From GWA1-39-11 sp964360265 (GTDB taxonomy: Bacteria; Patescibacteriota; Microgenomatia; Levybacterales; GWA1-39-11), in the NCBI GenBank assembly GCA_964360265.1, contig CAYHUY010000026.1, positions 1-7,594 of the forward strand: a stretch of DNA of 7,594 nt, read 5' to 3'. Every line of letters begins with the position of its first letter. The stretch's first letter is position 1. The notes below the pieces were generated by a model. That model saw nothing but the letters and a program-made list of their open reading frames with translations. It was not told where the DNA came from and ran no database searches. The position numbers and the translations under genes are program-made. This document shows, piece after piece, positions 1 through 5,047 of this stretch.

Positions 1-288
1 AACCATGTTAACTCAATCCGCAGAACACAAAATTAGCTTGAAGCATCTGATTTGTTGACAATAGCATTATCTGCAGGGTAAACTTCGCATATGTCGAATG
101 TAGAAAGACCCAATTTGTTTGAAAGAACGATTGGATCACATAGGTTTGGATTCTGTAGGGGCCTTGATTGAATCAATTGATAAAGAGATGCCAAAGCTGC
201 TGCCTGGTATGCACTTCAGGCAACAGCAGAATTAGGGACAGCAGGAGCTATTACTTATTCAAGTGTTAAATCTCGAAGAAGAAGCTAA
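1..288 (+). pseudogene. Possible decayed coding remnant, plus strand
   Basis: No intact gene is visible in the first 293 bases. On the plus strand, protein-like pieces follow one another in changing frames: MLTQSAEHKISLK from base 5, ASDLLTIALSAG around 43-78, NVERPNLFER around 97-126, GLDSVGALIESIDKE from 143 to 187, and from 187 a run beginning DAKAAAWYALQATAELG that ends in SVKSRRRS with TAA at 286-288. The last two pieces join at one point with a single frame change, which is what a frameshifted gene looks like. It would converge on prs, with stop codons 5 nt apart. I do not recognise the family. The earlier pieces are short enough to be chance, so the firmest part is 143-288. The neighbouring genes are intact, so general sequencing error is an unlikely cause. 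Confidence 0.33.
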
Positions 289-293
289 TATAA

Positions 294-1196
294 TTAGGAG
301 CTTTTAATTTCCTTCGCAATTAGGTCCGCAATGGATAAAATTTCAAGTTTCCCAAATCTCTTTTTAGGGGGTACGGGAATTGAATCGGTAACGAAGATTT
401 TTTTTGCTTTCGAATTTGAAAGCAATTCACTTGCGCTCCCACTAAAAACCGGGTGAGTTGCAAAAACATAAACTGCATGCGCCCCATTTTGATCCAATGT
501 ATCAATTGCTTGATTGATTGTTTTACCCGTTGAAATTATATCGTCCACGATAAAACATTTACCGCGAATATTTCCCTCATATTCTGCAACCCGGACTTCT
601 CCACTTTCATAATTCCGATCCTTATTTATCACAACCTGATTAACCCCGCCCAGAAGTTCATCTACAAGTTTTAAACGCCGAATTCCTCCCATATCAGGCG
701 AGACGATTGTAATATTATCTTTTGCGGACTCGATATTTTTTATTTTTTGGGCAAACATTGAAAGCGCTGAGAGACTATGAACTTTGATTTTAAACATTTC
801 AGGAATCTTAATTGAATGCGGATCAACCATCATAATTTCTGAGAGTCCTGAATCCTGAACCATATTTATGATGATTTCAAGCGGAACAGCCTCGCCCGTC
901 CGGAACATATGATCTGCGCGCATATAAGGGATATAGGGGATAATACCAATTACTTTATCTGCTCCATTTTTATTTAAGGCATCAACAATAAATGATAATT
1001 GTAGAACAGCACTATCAACTGGAGACGAGATAGATTTAAGCAAGTAAACCTTCTCTCCGCTTATTTTGGTAGGGATTCGAACACGTTGTTCGGAATCCGG
1101 AAAAACTATTATTTCAGGGTAAATGACTTTTGTATCAAGTTTTTGACCTAAACTTTCGGATAGGCCTTTATTTAAAGAGTCACCAACAATAATCAT
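294..1196 (-). CDS. prs: Ribose-phosphate pyrophosphokinase (PRPP synthetase)
   Basis: This cytosolic enzyme makes 5-phosphoribosyl 1-pyrophosphate from ribose 5-phosphate and ATP for purine, pyrimidine, NAD, His and Trp synthesis. At 300 aa it is slightly shorter than the usual 310-320. Visible motifs are FPDSEQRVRI (32-41, the FPDGE-type loop), VDPHS (124-128), SPDMGGIRR (166-174), the flexible catalytic loop INKDRN with K192 and R194, and the PRPP-binding loop VDDIISTGKT (217-226). The adenine-contact region reads YMRADHMF (91-98) where most relatives have YARQDRK, so the conserved Gln is Ala. The loop wording around 196-226 is closer to archaeal-type enzymes than to E. coli Prs. A TAGGAAA ribosome binding site lies 4-6 nt before the ATG. 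ybaB ends 15 nt upstream, so prs is the last gene of a dnaX-ybaB-prs unit. recR, the common third partner, is not here. Confidence 0.93.
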   Translation of the reverse strand: MIIVGDSLNKGLSESLGQKLDTKVIYPEIIVFPDSEQRVRIPTKISGEKVYLLKSISSPVDSAVLQLSFIVDALNKNGADKVIGIIPYIPYMRADHMFRTGEAVPLEIIINMVQDSGLSEIMMVDPHSIKIPEMFKIKVHSLSALSMFAQKIKNIESAKDNITIVSPDMGGIRRLKLVDELLGGVNQVVINKDRNYESGEVRVAEYEGNIRGKCFIVDDIISTGKTINQAIDTLDQNGAHAVYVFATHPVFSGSASELLSNSKAKKIFVTDSIPVPPKKRFGKLEILSIADLIAKEIKSS

Positions 1197-1211
1197 GAAA
1201 TTTCCTAAATC

Positions 1212-1490
1212 TTAACGGCCTCCGAATAGATTACCTAAACCACCCATTTCCTGCATTTTTTGAGCCGCTTTTTTCTGTGCTTTTTCAATTGCATCGTTAA
1301 GAGCGTCCCGTAAATCAGAATATTCTTCATCGTTTATCTTTACCGAATGAATTTTCATATCGGCAGTTAGTTCCACCTTTGCTCTTCCTTTTTCCTCAGT
1401 AATTGAAATCTCCTTCAGGGCGCTCTGAAGCTGTTGCGCCTGCTTTCTTAGTTCGTTTAATTCCCCCAAACCTTTTAGCGGGTTAATCAT
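1212..1490 (-). CDS. ybaB: YbaB/EbfC family nucleoid-associated protein
   Basis: This is a small DNA-binding protein of the YbaB/EbfC family, which forms dimers that bind DNA with little sequence specificity. The 92 aa are slightly shorter than the usual 100-110. The N-terminus (MINPLKGLGELNELRKQAQQ, 1-20) is the family's first amphipathic helix. The middle (about 34-60) carries the strand segment around KVELTADMKIHSVKI, and a second charged helix ends in a Gly/Met-rich tail, MGGLGNLFGGR, also typical. It lies 34 nt downstream of dnaX, the classic dnaX-ybaB arrangement, which supports co-transcription and a link to replication or repair. The start is fixed by an unusually strong Shine-Dalgarno sequence directly upstream. 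Confidence 0.93.
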   Translation of the reverse strand: MINPLKGLGELNELRKQAQQLQSALKEISITEEKGRAKVELTADMKIHSVKINDEEYSDLRDALNDAIEKAQKKAAQKMQEMGGLGNLFGGR

Positions 1491-1494
1491 AATA

Positions 1495-1507
1495 AATCAC
1501 CACCTTT
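1495..1507 (-). promoter_or_regulatory. Strong Shine-Dalgarno site of ybaB
   Basis: On the minus strand AAAGGTGGTGATT ends 4 nt before the ybaB ATG. It matches the extended anti-Shine-Dalgarno complement (AAAGGAGGTGATC) except for one internal T and the last base. It is the longest such match in the window and decides the ybaB start. Confidence 0.75.
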
Positions 1508-1524
1508 ATAAAGACATTATAATC

Positions 1525-2976
1525 TTATTTTGCAGCCATTTCTACAATTACATGAATATTTCTGTTCAAAATTTCCGAAGCCCGCTTATCAATAATTGCG
1601 GTTGTTTTTGGGTCATTAAGTTTGTCTCTGTGGAATTTATATTTTGTTTCAAATTGAACGTTCTCATCTAAAATCGCAATAAGCCGGCATCCCCTGAGAA
1701 TTCCTGCTATCGAATGATTGTCTCGCTTAACAGCGCTCAAAAGCGCCGCCATAAAGTTATCGGATATTATATTTTCCGAAAACATATCCTTGTTGTTATC
1801 TTCGCTTTTTGTTTTTTCTTTATCTGGTTGGGGCGTACTAGGTGAGGCGTGCGACTGCTGTTCTTCGCGCTTATTCTGAACTCTGCCCGCCCCGCTTTGC
1901 TTGTCGAGGCCGGGGAATTCTGAACTATGAGTTCCCTCAAGGCACCATTCAATAATCACAAGTTCCAGAGGCAATTGAGGCAAAACTGAAAACTTAATAT
2001 CCCGATAGCTCTCGTTTACCATCGCAAGGAGTCTTTTCAAATCAACCATCGTTTGACCTTCGATATCTTCCGTATCAGAAGCGAGCCCAGCTCTCTTTAA
2101 AACTAGATCATGGAGATAATTTGCAATTCTTTCTGTAACGATTTTGAAATCGCTCCCCGTTTCCGCGAGATTCTGTGTCACCATAATTGCTTTTTTTAGA
2201 TCTTTTTGAAAAAGTGCTGTTAAAAGGTCCCGAACAGAACTTTCAATACTCCCCGTTTTATACGCTCTTTCAAGCAGATCTTGATTAATTTTACCTGTTG
2301 CGATTATCGAAAGCTCCTCAAGTATTTTTGCGCCGTCGCGAAATGAGCCTTCCGAAAGACCGTAAATTTCATCCAAAACACTCTCTTCAACATCAAGTTC
2401 TTCACCCATAATTATTCTTTCAATCGAACGGAATATTTCTTTTTTTGTGGGTTTTTGGAATTTGACTTGAAAACATCTCGATATAATCGTTGCTGGAACT
2501 TTCCCCTCTTCTGTTGTACATAGTACAAAAACTGCATGAACTGGTGGCTCCTCAAGGGTTTTCAATAGCGCGTTAAAAGCGTCCGGTGTCAACATGTGGA
2601 CCTCATCGATTATGTAAACTTTTTTCTGTAAAGACGATGGCGAGAATTTTATTTTTTCGCGCAGATCTCGCATCTCATCAATACCACGATTTGAGGCCGC
2701 ATCAATTTCTAAAACATCAAGATTGGACCCATTTGTTATTGACACGCACGCATCGCACTTATTACACGGCTCAATAGAGCCCTTTGTCCGCTTCTCGCAG
2801 TTAATTGCTTTTGCTAAAATCCTTGCCGCCGATGTTTTACCAAGACCCTTTGGACCGGTGAAGAGGAATGCATGAGGAAGTTCCTTTGCAGCCAGAATTG
2901 ACTCAAGTTTGTCACGAACCTCTTTAAGATCCAACTCCGAAATTGTCTGCGGCCGATATTTGCGATAAAAAACCAT
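1525..2976 (-). CDS. dnaX: DNA polymerase III subunit gamma/tau (clamp loader)
   Basis: This AAA+ ATPase subunit loads the sliding clamp onto DNA during replication. From the N-terminus it shows YRKYRPQT (4-11), Walker A GPKGLGKT (41-48), a zinc module with C60, C71, C74 and C77, Walker B YIIDEVH (121-127), sensor 1 around CTTE (153-156), the SRC arginine finger (R167) and sensor 2 GSFRDG (210-215). The oligomerisation domain follows to about 365. A polar linker (about 366-402) rich in Ser, Gln, Lys and Glu leads into a short C-terminal domain (about 403-483). At 483 aa it is a short tau-like form. The linker contains a GC-rich repeat insertion (see 1873-1926). No clear ribosome binding site precedes the ATG; the 128 nt upstream hold an AT-rich palindromic repeat. 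ybaB and prs follow and are probably co-transcribed. Confidence 0.95.
   Translation of the reverse strand: MVFYRKYRPQTISELDLKEVRDKLESILAAKELPHAFLFTGPKGLGKTSAARILAKAINCEKRTKGSIEPCNKCDACVSITNGSNLDVLEIDAASNRGIDEMRDLREKIKFSPSSLQKKVYIIDEVHMLTPDAFNALLKTLEEPPVHAVFVLCTTEEGKVPATIISRCFQVKFQKPTKKEIFRSIERIIMGEELDVEESVLDEIYGLSEGSFRDGAKILEELSIIATGKINQDLLERAYKTGSIESSVRDLLTALFQKDLKKAIMVTQNLAETGSDFKIVTERIANYLHDLVLKRAGLASDTEDIEGQTMVDLKRLLAMVNESYRDIKFSVLPQLPLELVIIEWCLEGTHSSEFPGLDKQSGAGRVQNKREEQQSHASPSTPQPDKEKTKSEDNNKDMFSENIISDNFMAALLSAVKRDNHSIAGILRGCRLIAILDENVQFETKYKFHRDKLNDPKTTAIIDKRASEILNRNIHVIVEMAAK
1873..1926. repeat. GC-rich mini-element within dnaX, flanked by 10-bp direct repeats
   Basis: ATTCTGAACT occurs at 1873-1882 and again, identical, at 1917-1926. 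Between them lies a strikingly GC-rich 34-bp core in an AT-rich gene. On the minus strand the core begins CCCCGGCCTCGACAAGC and ends GGGGCGGGCA, and CCCCG can pair with CGGGG. It encodes the linker stretch FPGLDKQSGAGR. Its beginning, its GACAAGC block and its GGCGGGCA end are shared with the 60-bp element in ychF, so the two look like one repeat family. The direct repeats resemble a target-site duplication. However, repeat unit plus core is 44 bp, not a multiple of three, so a simple insertion would have needed a compensating change. Confidence 0.55.
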
Positions 2977-2992
2977 ACTGCGCTTCGCTTTA

Positions 2993-3098
2993 AATCCGAA
3001 AGTCGAATATCGAAATTCGAAACAAATTCAAAGGTTTAAATATTTAATATTTCAAACATTACTTATTGTTTCGTACTTAGAATTTCGTGCTTCGGATT
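2993..3098. repeat. AT-rich palindromic intergenic repeat, copy A
   Basis: Two 33-base arms, 2993-3025 and 3066-3098, form an imperfect inverted repeat with 25 of 33 positions complementary; the outer 8 (AATCCGAA) and inner 8 (CGAAACAA) are perfect. The loop is very AT-rich and contains AAATATTTAATATTT. The arms are built from small modules (TTTCGTGCTT, CGGATTT, TAGAATTT) that recur in copy B upstream of rpsU. The element fills nearly all the space between the ybeY stop and the dnaX start. Modular repeats of this wording are, from memory, common between genes of CPR bacteria. No poly-T tract follows, so it is not an obvious intrinsic terminator. Confidence 0.7.
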
Positions 3099-3104
3099 TT
3101 CATT

Positions 3105-3485
3105 CTAGTGGTGCTGCCCTAACAAGTGTAGTACTCCGTGCTCTACGAGCTCGGCTATTTTATCATCAACTAACATTTTCTCTAAAGCCGCCTCCTGTAT
3201 AACAACAGGATAAGAAACCACAACGTCTCCTAAATATAGTTTGTCAGAAAATTGAGGAACATGTTCTCCCTCGGTTTGGGAAAATGACAGTACGTTTGTA
3301 GTTTTGTCAATACCACGGTATTTCTTGTTCAGCGCCTTCATCTTTCTATCCCCAACAATTGCAACAGAGACCTCCATAGCGCTAACTACCCCTTGCATCT
3401 TTACTGTTTCGGCAACCACATTCTTTATCTTTTTTCTATTAACTTTGTACCTGCTCTCAACGTAAATTGGAACCGAAACATCCAT
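3105..3485 (-). CDS. ybeY: Endoribonuclease YbeY (rRNA maturation factor), short C-terminus
   Basis: This is a zinc-dependent single-strand endoribonuclease family acting in 16S rRNA 3'-end maturation and ribosome quality control. Visible are the conserved block LNKKYRGIDKTTNVLSFS (52-69, with R57), LGDVVVS (85-91) and the zinc motif HGVLHLLGQHH (116-126), in which H116, H120 and H126 keep the family spacing. The usual GYDH ending of the motif is GQHH. The protein stops exactly at the third zinc ligand. At 126 aa it lacks the C-terminal helix that most relatives (about 150-160 aa) carry, and the stop lies 6 nt from palindromic repeat copy A. It starts 8 nt after the rpsU stop, with no strong ribosome binding site, so translational coupling to rpsU is likely. 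Both products act on the small ribosomal subunit. Confidence 0.9.
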   Translation of the reverse strand: MDVSVPIYVESRYKVNRKKIKNVVAETVKMQGVVSAMEVSVAIVGDRKMKALNKKYRGIDKTTNVLSFSQTEGEHVPQFSDKLYLGDVVVSYPVVIQEAALEKMLVDDKIAELVEHGVLHLLGQHH

Positions 3486-3493
3486 AAATTAGT

Positions 3494-3682
3494 CTATCTT
3501 GGCGCGTTTATTCTTGCAAATTTGCGATTCAATTCTTTTCTAAATTTTTTCGCCAAGGACGGTTTAAGATAGTATTCCCTCTTTTTCATTTCCTGGATAA
3601 TGCCCTCAGACATTACCTTTCGGGAAAACTTTCGGATCATAGCGTCCGGTGAATCTCCACTTCCTCTTTTTACAAAAACCAT
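3494..3682 (-). CDS. rpsU: Small ribosomal subunit protein bS21
   Basis: This 62-aa, strongly basic protein fits bS21 in length and wording. It opens MVFVKRGSGDSPDAMIRKFS, where family members have a short strand and then a DALRRFKR-like helix. The middle holds EMKKREYYLKPSLAKKFRKE (31-50), matching the RREFYEKPSxKRKR segment, and it ends in a basic tail. bS21 binds the 30S platform near the anti-Shine-Dalgarno end of 16S rRNA and helps initiation. The gene is first in a two-gene unit with ybeY (8-nt gap). A good Shine-Dalgarno sequence precedes it, and a palindromic repeat occupies its probable leader. Confidence 0.92.
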   Translation of the reverse strand: MVFVKRGSGDSPDAMIRKFSRKVMSEGIIQEMKKREYYLKPSLAKKFRKELNRKFARINAPR

Positions 3683-3690
3683 AAATTATA

Positions 3691-3697
3691 CACCACC
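3691..3697 (-). promoter_or_regulatory. Shine-Dalgarno site of rpsU
   Basis: GGTGGTG lies 8 nt before the rpsU ATG on the minus strand and fits the anti-Shine-Dalgarno sequence with one mismatch. It has the same central T as the ybaB site. A TATAAT string sits between it and the ATG, but transcription from there would leave this site out of the mRNA. Confidence 0.65.
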
Positions 3698-3702
3698 AAT
3701 CT

Positions 3703-3810
3703 TGAAATTCGAAATACGAATATCGAAATTCGAAACAATAGTTAATACTTGAATATCAAATTTTAAAAATTTGAATTTGTTTCGTGCTTCGGATTTAGAA
3801 TTTCGTGCTT
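3703..3810. repeat. AT-rich palindromic intergenic repeat, copy B
   Basis: This is the second copy of the palindrome family. Bases 3717-3738 are identical over 22 bp, in the same orientation, to 3004-3025 of copy A (starts CGAATATCGAAATTC, ends GAAACAA). The right arm (3777-3810) shares the 16-base TTAGAATTTCGTGCTT with copy A and contains TTTCGTGCTT twice (3780-3789, 3801-3810). The loop holds its own hairpin, CAAATTTT / AAAATTTG at 3757-3773. The element lies between the HIT gene and rpsU, probably in the rpsU 5' leader. Copies A and B therefore bracket the rpsU-ybeY pair. Confidence 0.7.
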
Positions 3811-3813
3811 TTT

Positions 3814-3842
3814 ATTATACTCCAAAAAATCCTTAATTAGAA
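3814..3842 (-). promoter_or_regulatory. Candidate promoter for rpsU-ybeY
   Basis: A perfect TATAAT lies on the minus strand at 3814-3819. At a 17-bp spacer the -35 position reads TTCTAA, only a 3-of-6 match to TTGACA. Transcription from here would start just inside the spacer, giving a leader of about 125 nt that contains palindromic repeat copy B before rpsU. The -10 box is convincing and the -35 weak. Confidence 0.4.
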
Positions 3843-3844
3843 GC

Positions 3845-4180
3845 CTAAATTTTCTCGTGAGACTCAACCGGTCCAATCAGGTGAAAGTGAAGATGGTCTA
3901 TAATTTGTGCGCCGCCGCCATTGGTTGCCACCCTAAACCCGCGGCTCACAAGTTTTTTATCATCGACAATTTTTTTAACTCCCAGAAGCATTGACGTCAA
4001 TACCTTAGAATCATCTAAATTATACAAGTCTTCAAAATGCTTCTTTGGAACTAAGAGTATATGGACCGGTTTTAACGGATTAATGTCGGCAAACGCAATA
4101 ATATTTTCGTCCTCAAAGTCAAACTCTTTGGGAATTTCCTTTCGAACGATTTTACAAAAAACACAATTCTCCATATGCAT
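3845..4180 (-). CDS. HIT family hydrolase (Hint-like)
   Basis: This is a histidine-triad nucleotide-binding protein of the Hint branch, typically a purine nucleoside phosphoramidase or related nucleotide hydrolase. At 111 aa it has the normal family length. The N-terminal CVFC (C6, C9) and H40 of PVHILLVPKKH are typical of zinc-binding Hint proteins. The histidine triad is HLHFHLIGP, with H96, H98 and H100; the middle His is the expected nucleophile. NGGGAQIIDH just before it fits the usual NxGxxxGQxVxH segment. It starts 8 nt after the stop of the 247-aa gene, so the two are probably co-transcribed. A second ATG two codons in (MHM) is an equally possible start, since neither has a clear ribosome binding site. 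The exact substrate cannot be read from sequence. Confidence 0.9.
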   Translation of the reverse strand: MHMENCVFCKIVRKEIPKEFDFEDENIIAFADINPLKPVHILLVPKKHFEDLYNLDDSKVLTSMLLGVKKIVDDKKLVSRGFRVATNGGGAQIIDHLHFHLIGPVESHEKI

Positions 4181-4188
4181 CTAAAATC

Positions 4189-4932
4189 TTATTTATTTAT
4201 ACGAAGCGCTATCATAGACGCTAAAGACCTTCCGTATCGCTTTATTTCACTGAGGTCATCCCAGGTTTCCCTTCTAAAATCATTCTGTAAATCATTTAAG
4301 AAATCTCTTTTGCCATTACAATTTATACAATGTCCTTCAGACTTCGGTCCATCGGACACTTCAATCCTCCAGTGATGAACACAGTCTTTATGGATTATCT
4401 CACCCTCTCCATTTCCACTATCTGCTTCTGGGTCATTTGAAAAGCTAATAATGAAAGGTTTTTTAAGGGTAGGCACAATTCTCTTTCTTAATTTGCTGTT
4501 GTCCATATCAATAATAGCAATATCTGCTTGCTTGATTATTTCAGCAACTCCGTTTGTATTGTTTGCATTTGTTTCAGTTTTTACAACGGTTGCAACTTTT
4601 CCGATTTCATTTCTGTCTCCAAATACAGCGCCTACTCCCCCGGGAGCTAATTTTTCCCGTAGCCGCCTATGATATTCCTCAGCTTTTAATAAACTGTCTA
4701 CTACTATTACGACTCGTGACCCCGCGAGACCATATACTAATTCCGCTACGGCTTGGGCGCCTGTCTCAGTTGTCGGCCTAAGAATTAAGCCTATTCTTCC
4801 CTGACCTCGCAAAAATTCGGCTGTTCTTGCAAGGATTGCCTGTTGATTGTTGCTAAGCAATGCTGCAAACTGCTCCCCTCCGGTATTTTCTAGTACTTCA
4901 ATTCTTGCCATATACGCGAAACTTTGACTCAT
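4189..4932 (-). CDS. Degenerate SF2-helicase-like domain with C-terminal Cys/His motif
   Basis: I know no named family for this 247-aa protein, but its order of segments follows the first RecA-like domain of superfamily 2 (ResIII/DEAD-like) helicases. NNQQAILARTAEFLRGQGRI (28-47) fits the helix before motif I. GLILRPTTETGAQAVAELV (48-66) sits where GLLxxPTGTGKTxxAAEL is expected. RVVIVVDSLLKAEEYHRRL (73-91) fits motif Ia, ADIAIIDMDNS (136-146) takes the place of motif II (DLVIIDEAH), and KKPFIISFSNDPEAD (157-171) that of motif III (LGLTATPERxD). The P-loop Lys and the DEAH acids are gone, so ATP hydrolysis is unlikely. The C-terminal part has C184, H186, H187 and W188, then DGPKSEGHCINC with C202 and C205, a possible zinc site. 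The promoter -10 box touches the first ATG, so the start may be Met8 (4911). The HIT gene follows. Confidence 0.6.
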   Translation of the reverse strand: MSQSFAYMARIEVLENTGGEQFAALLSNNQQAILARTAEFLRGQGRIGLILRPTTETGAQAVAELVYGLAGSRVVIVVDSLLKAEEYHRRLREKLAPGGVGAVFGDRNEIGKVATVVKTETNANNTNGVAEIIKQADIAIIDMDNSKLRKRIVPTLKKPFIISFSNDPEADSGNGEGEIIHKDCVHHWRIEVSDGPKSEGHCINCNGKRDFLNDLQNDFRRETWDDLSEIKRYGRSLASMIALRINK

Positions 4933-4961
4933 ATTGTATTAATTTTTCACTAAAACTTCAA
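4933..4961 (-). promoter_or_regulatory. Promoter of the 247-aa gene and HIT gene
   Basis: On the minus strand TTGAAG (4956-4961) and TACAAT (4933-4938) are separated by exactly 17 bp, matching 4 and 5 of the 6 consensus bases of a sigma-70-type promoter. The -10 box directly abuts the annotated ATG, so a transcript would begin about 6-7 nt inside the annotated coding region. This favours the ATG at 4911 (codon 8) as the real start, or a different start site. Confidence 0.45.
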
Positions 4962-5047
4962 TATCTAAAAACCCTCTAAATATTATTATATGTTCAAAGT
5001 TAATAAGCCTCTGAAAGTTCCAAAGAGAAAGAGAAGGAGATCTTAGC

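Noticed and set aside
1..293. Reading the left edge with TGA as glycine (as in Gracilibacteria/SR1) to rescue one long frame.
   Set aside because: TAG and TAA stops still interrupt every frame, and all other genes here fit the standard code.
2191..2197. A run of seven A on the coding strand of dnaX, in the phase of a -1 frameshift site (codons CTA AAA AAA), recalling programmed frameshifting to gamma.
   Set aside because: A slip here would end the protein at about residue 289, inside the oligomerisation domain, which gamma needs. No strong hairpin or internal Shine-Dalgarno is evident nearby.
3685..3690. A perfect TATAAT on the minus strand just before the rpsU ATG.
   Set aside because: Transcription from it would exclude the good GGTGGTG Shine-Dalgarno site and start inside the gene. 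The copy at 3814-3819 is the better promoter candidate.
2993..3810. The repeated modules were considered as a CRISPR array or as intrinsic terminators.
   Set aside because: Units are few, unequal and palindromic with no regular spacers, and no T-run follows the stems in the direction of transcription.
3921..4781. Several open plus-strand frames opposite the HIT and 247-aa genes, and similar ones opposite dnaX and DUF2283.
   Set aside because: They lie antisense to well-supported genes, have no ribosome binding sites and show unnatural, low-complexity composition.
4990..5046. An 18-codon plus-strand frame, MFKVNKPLKVPKRKRRRS, in the spacer before ychF's stop.
   Set aside because: It is very short, has no ribosome binding site or promoter, and matches nothing I know. 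The basic run comes from a purine-rich tract.
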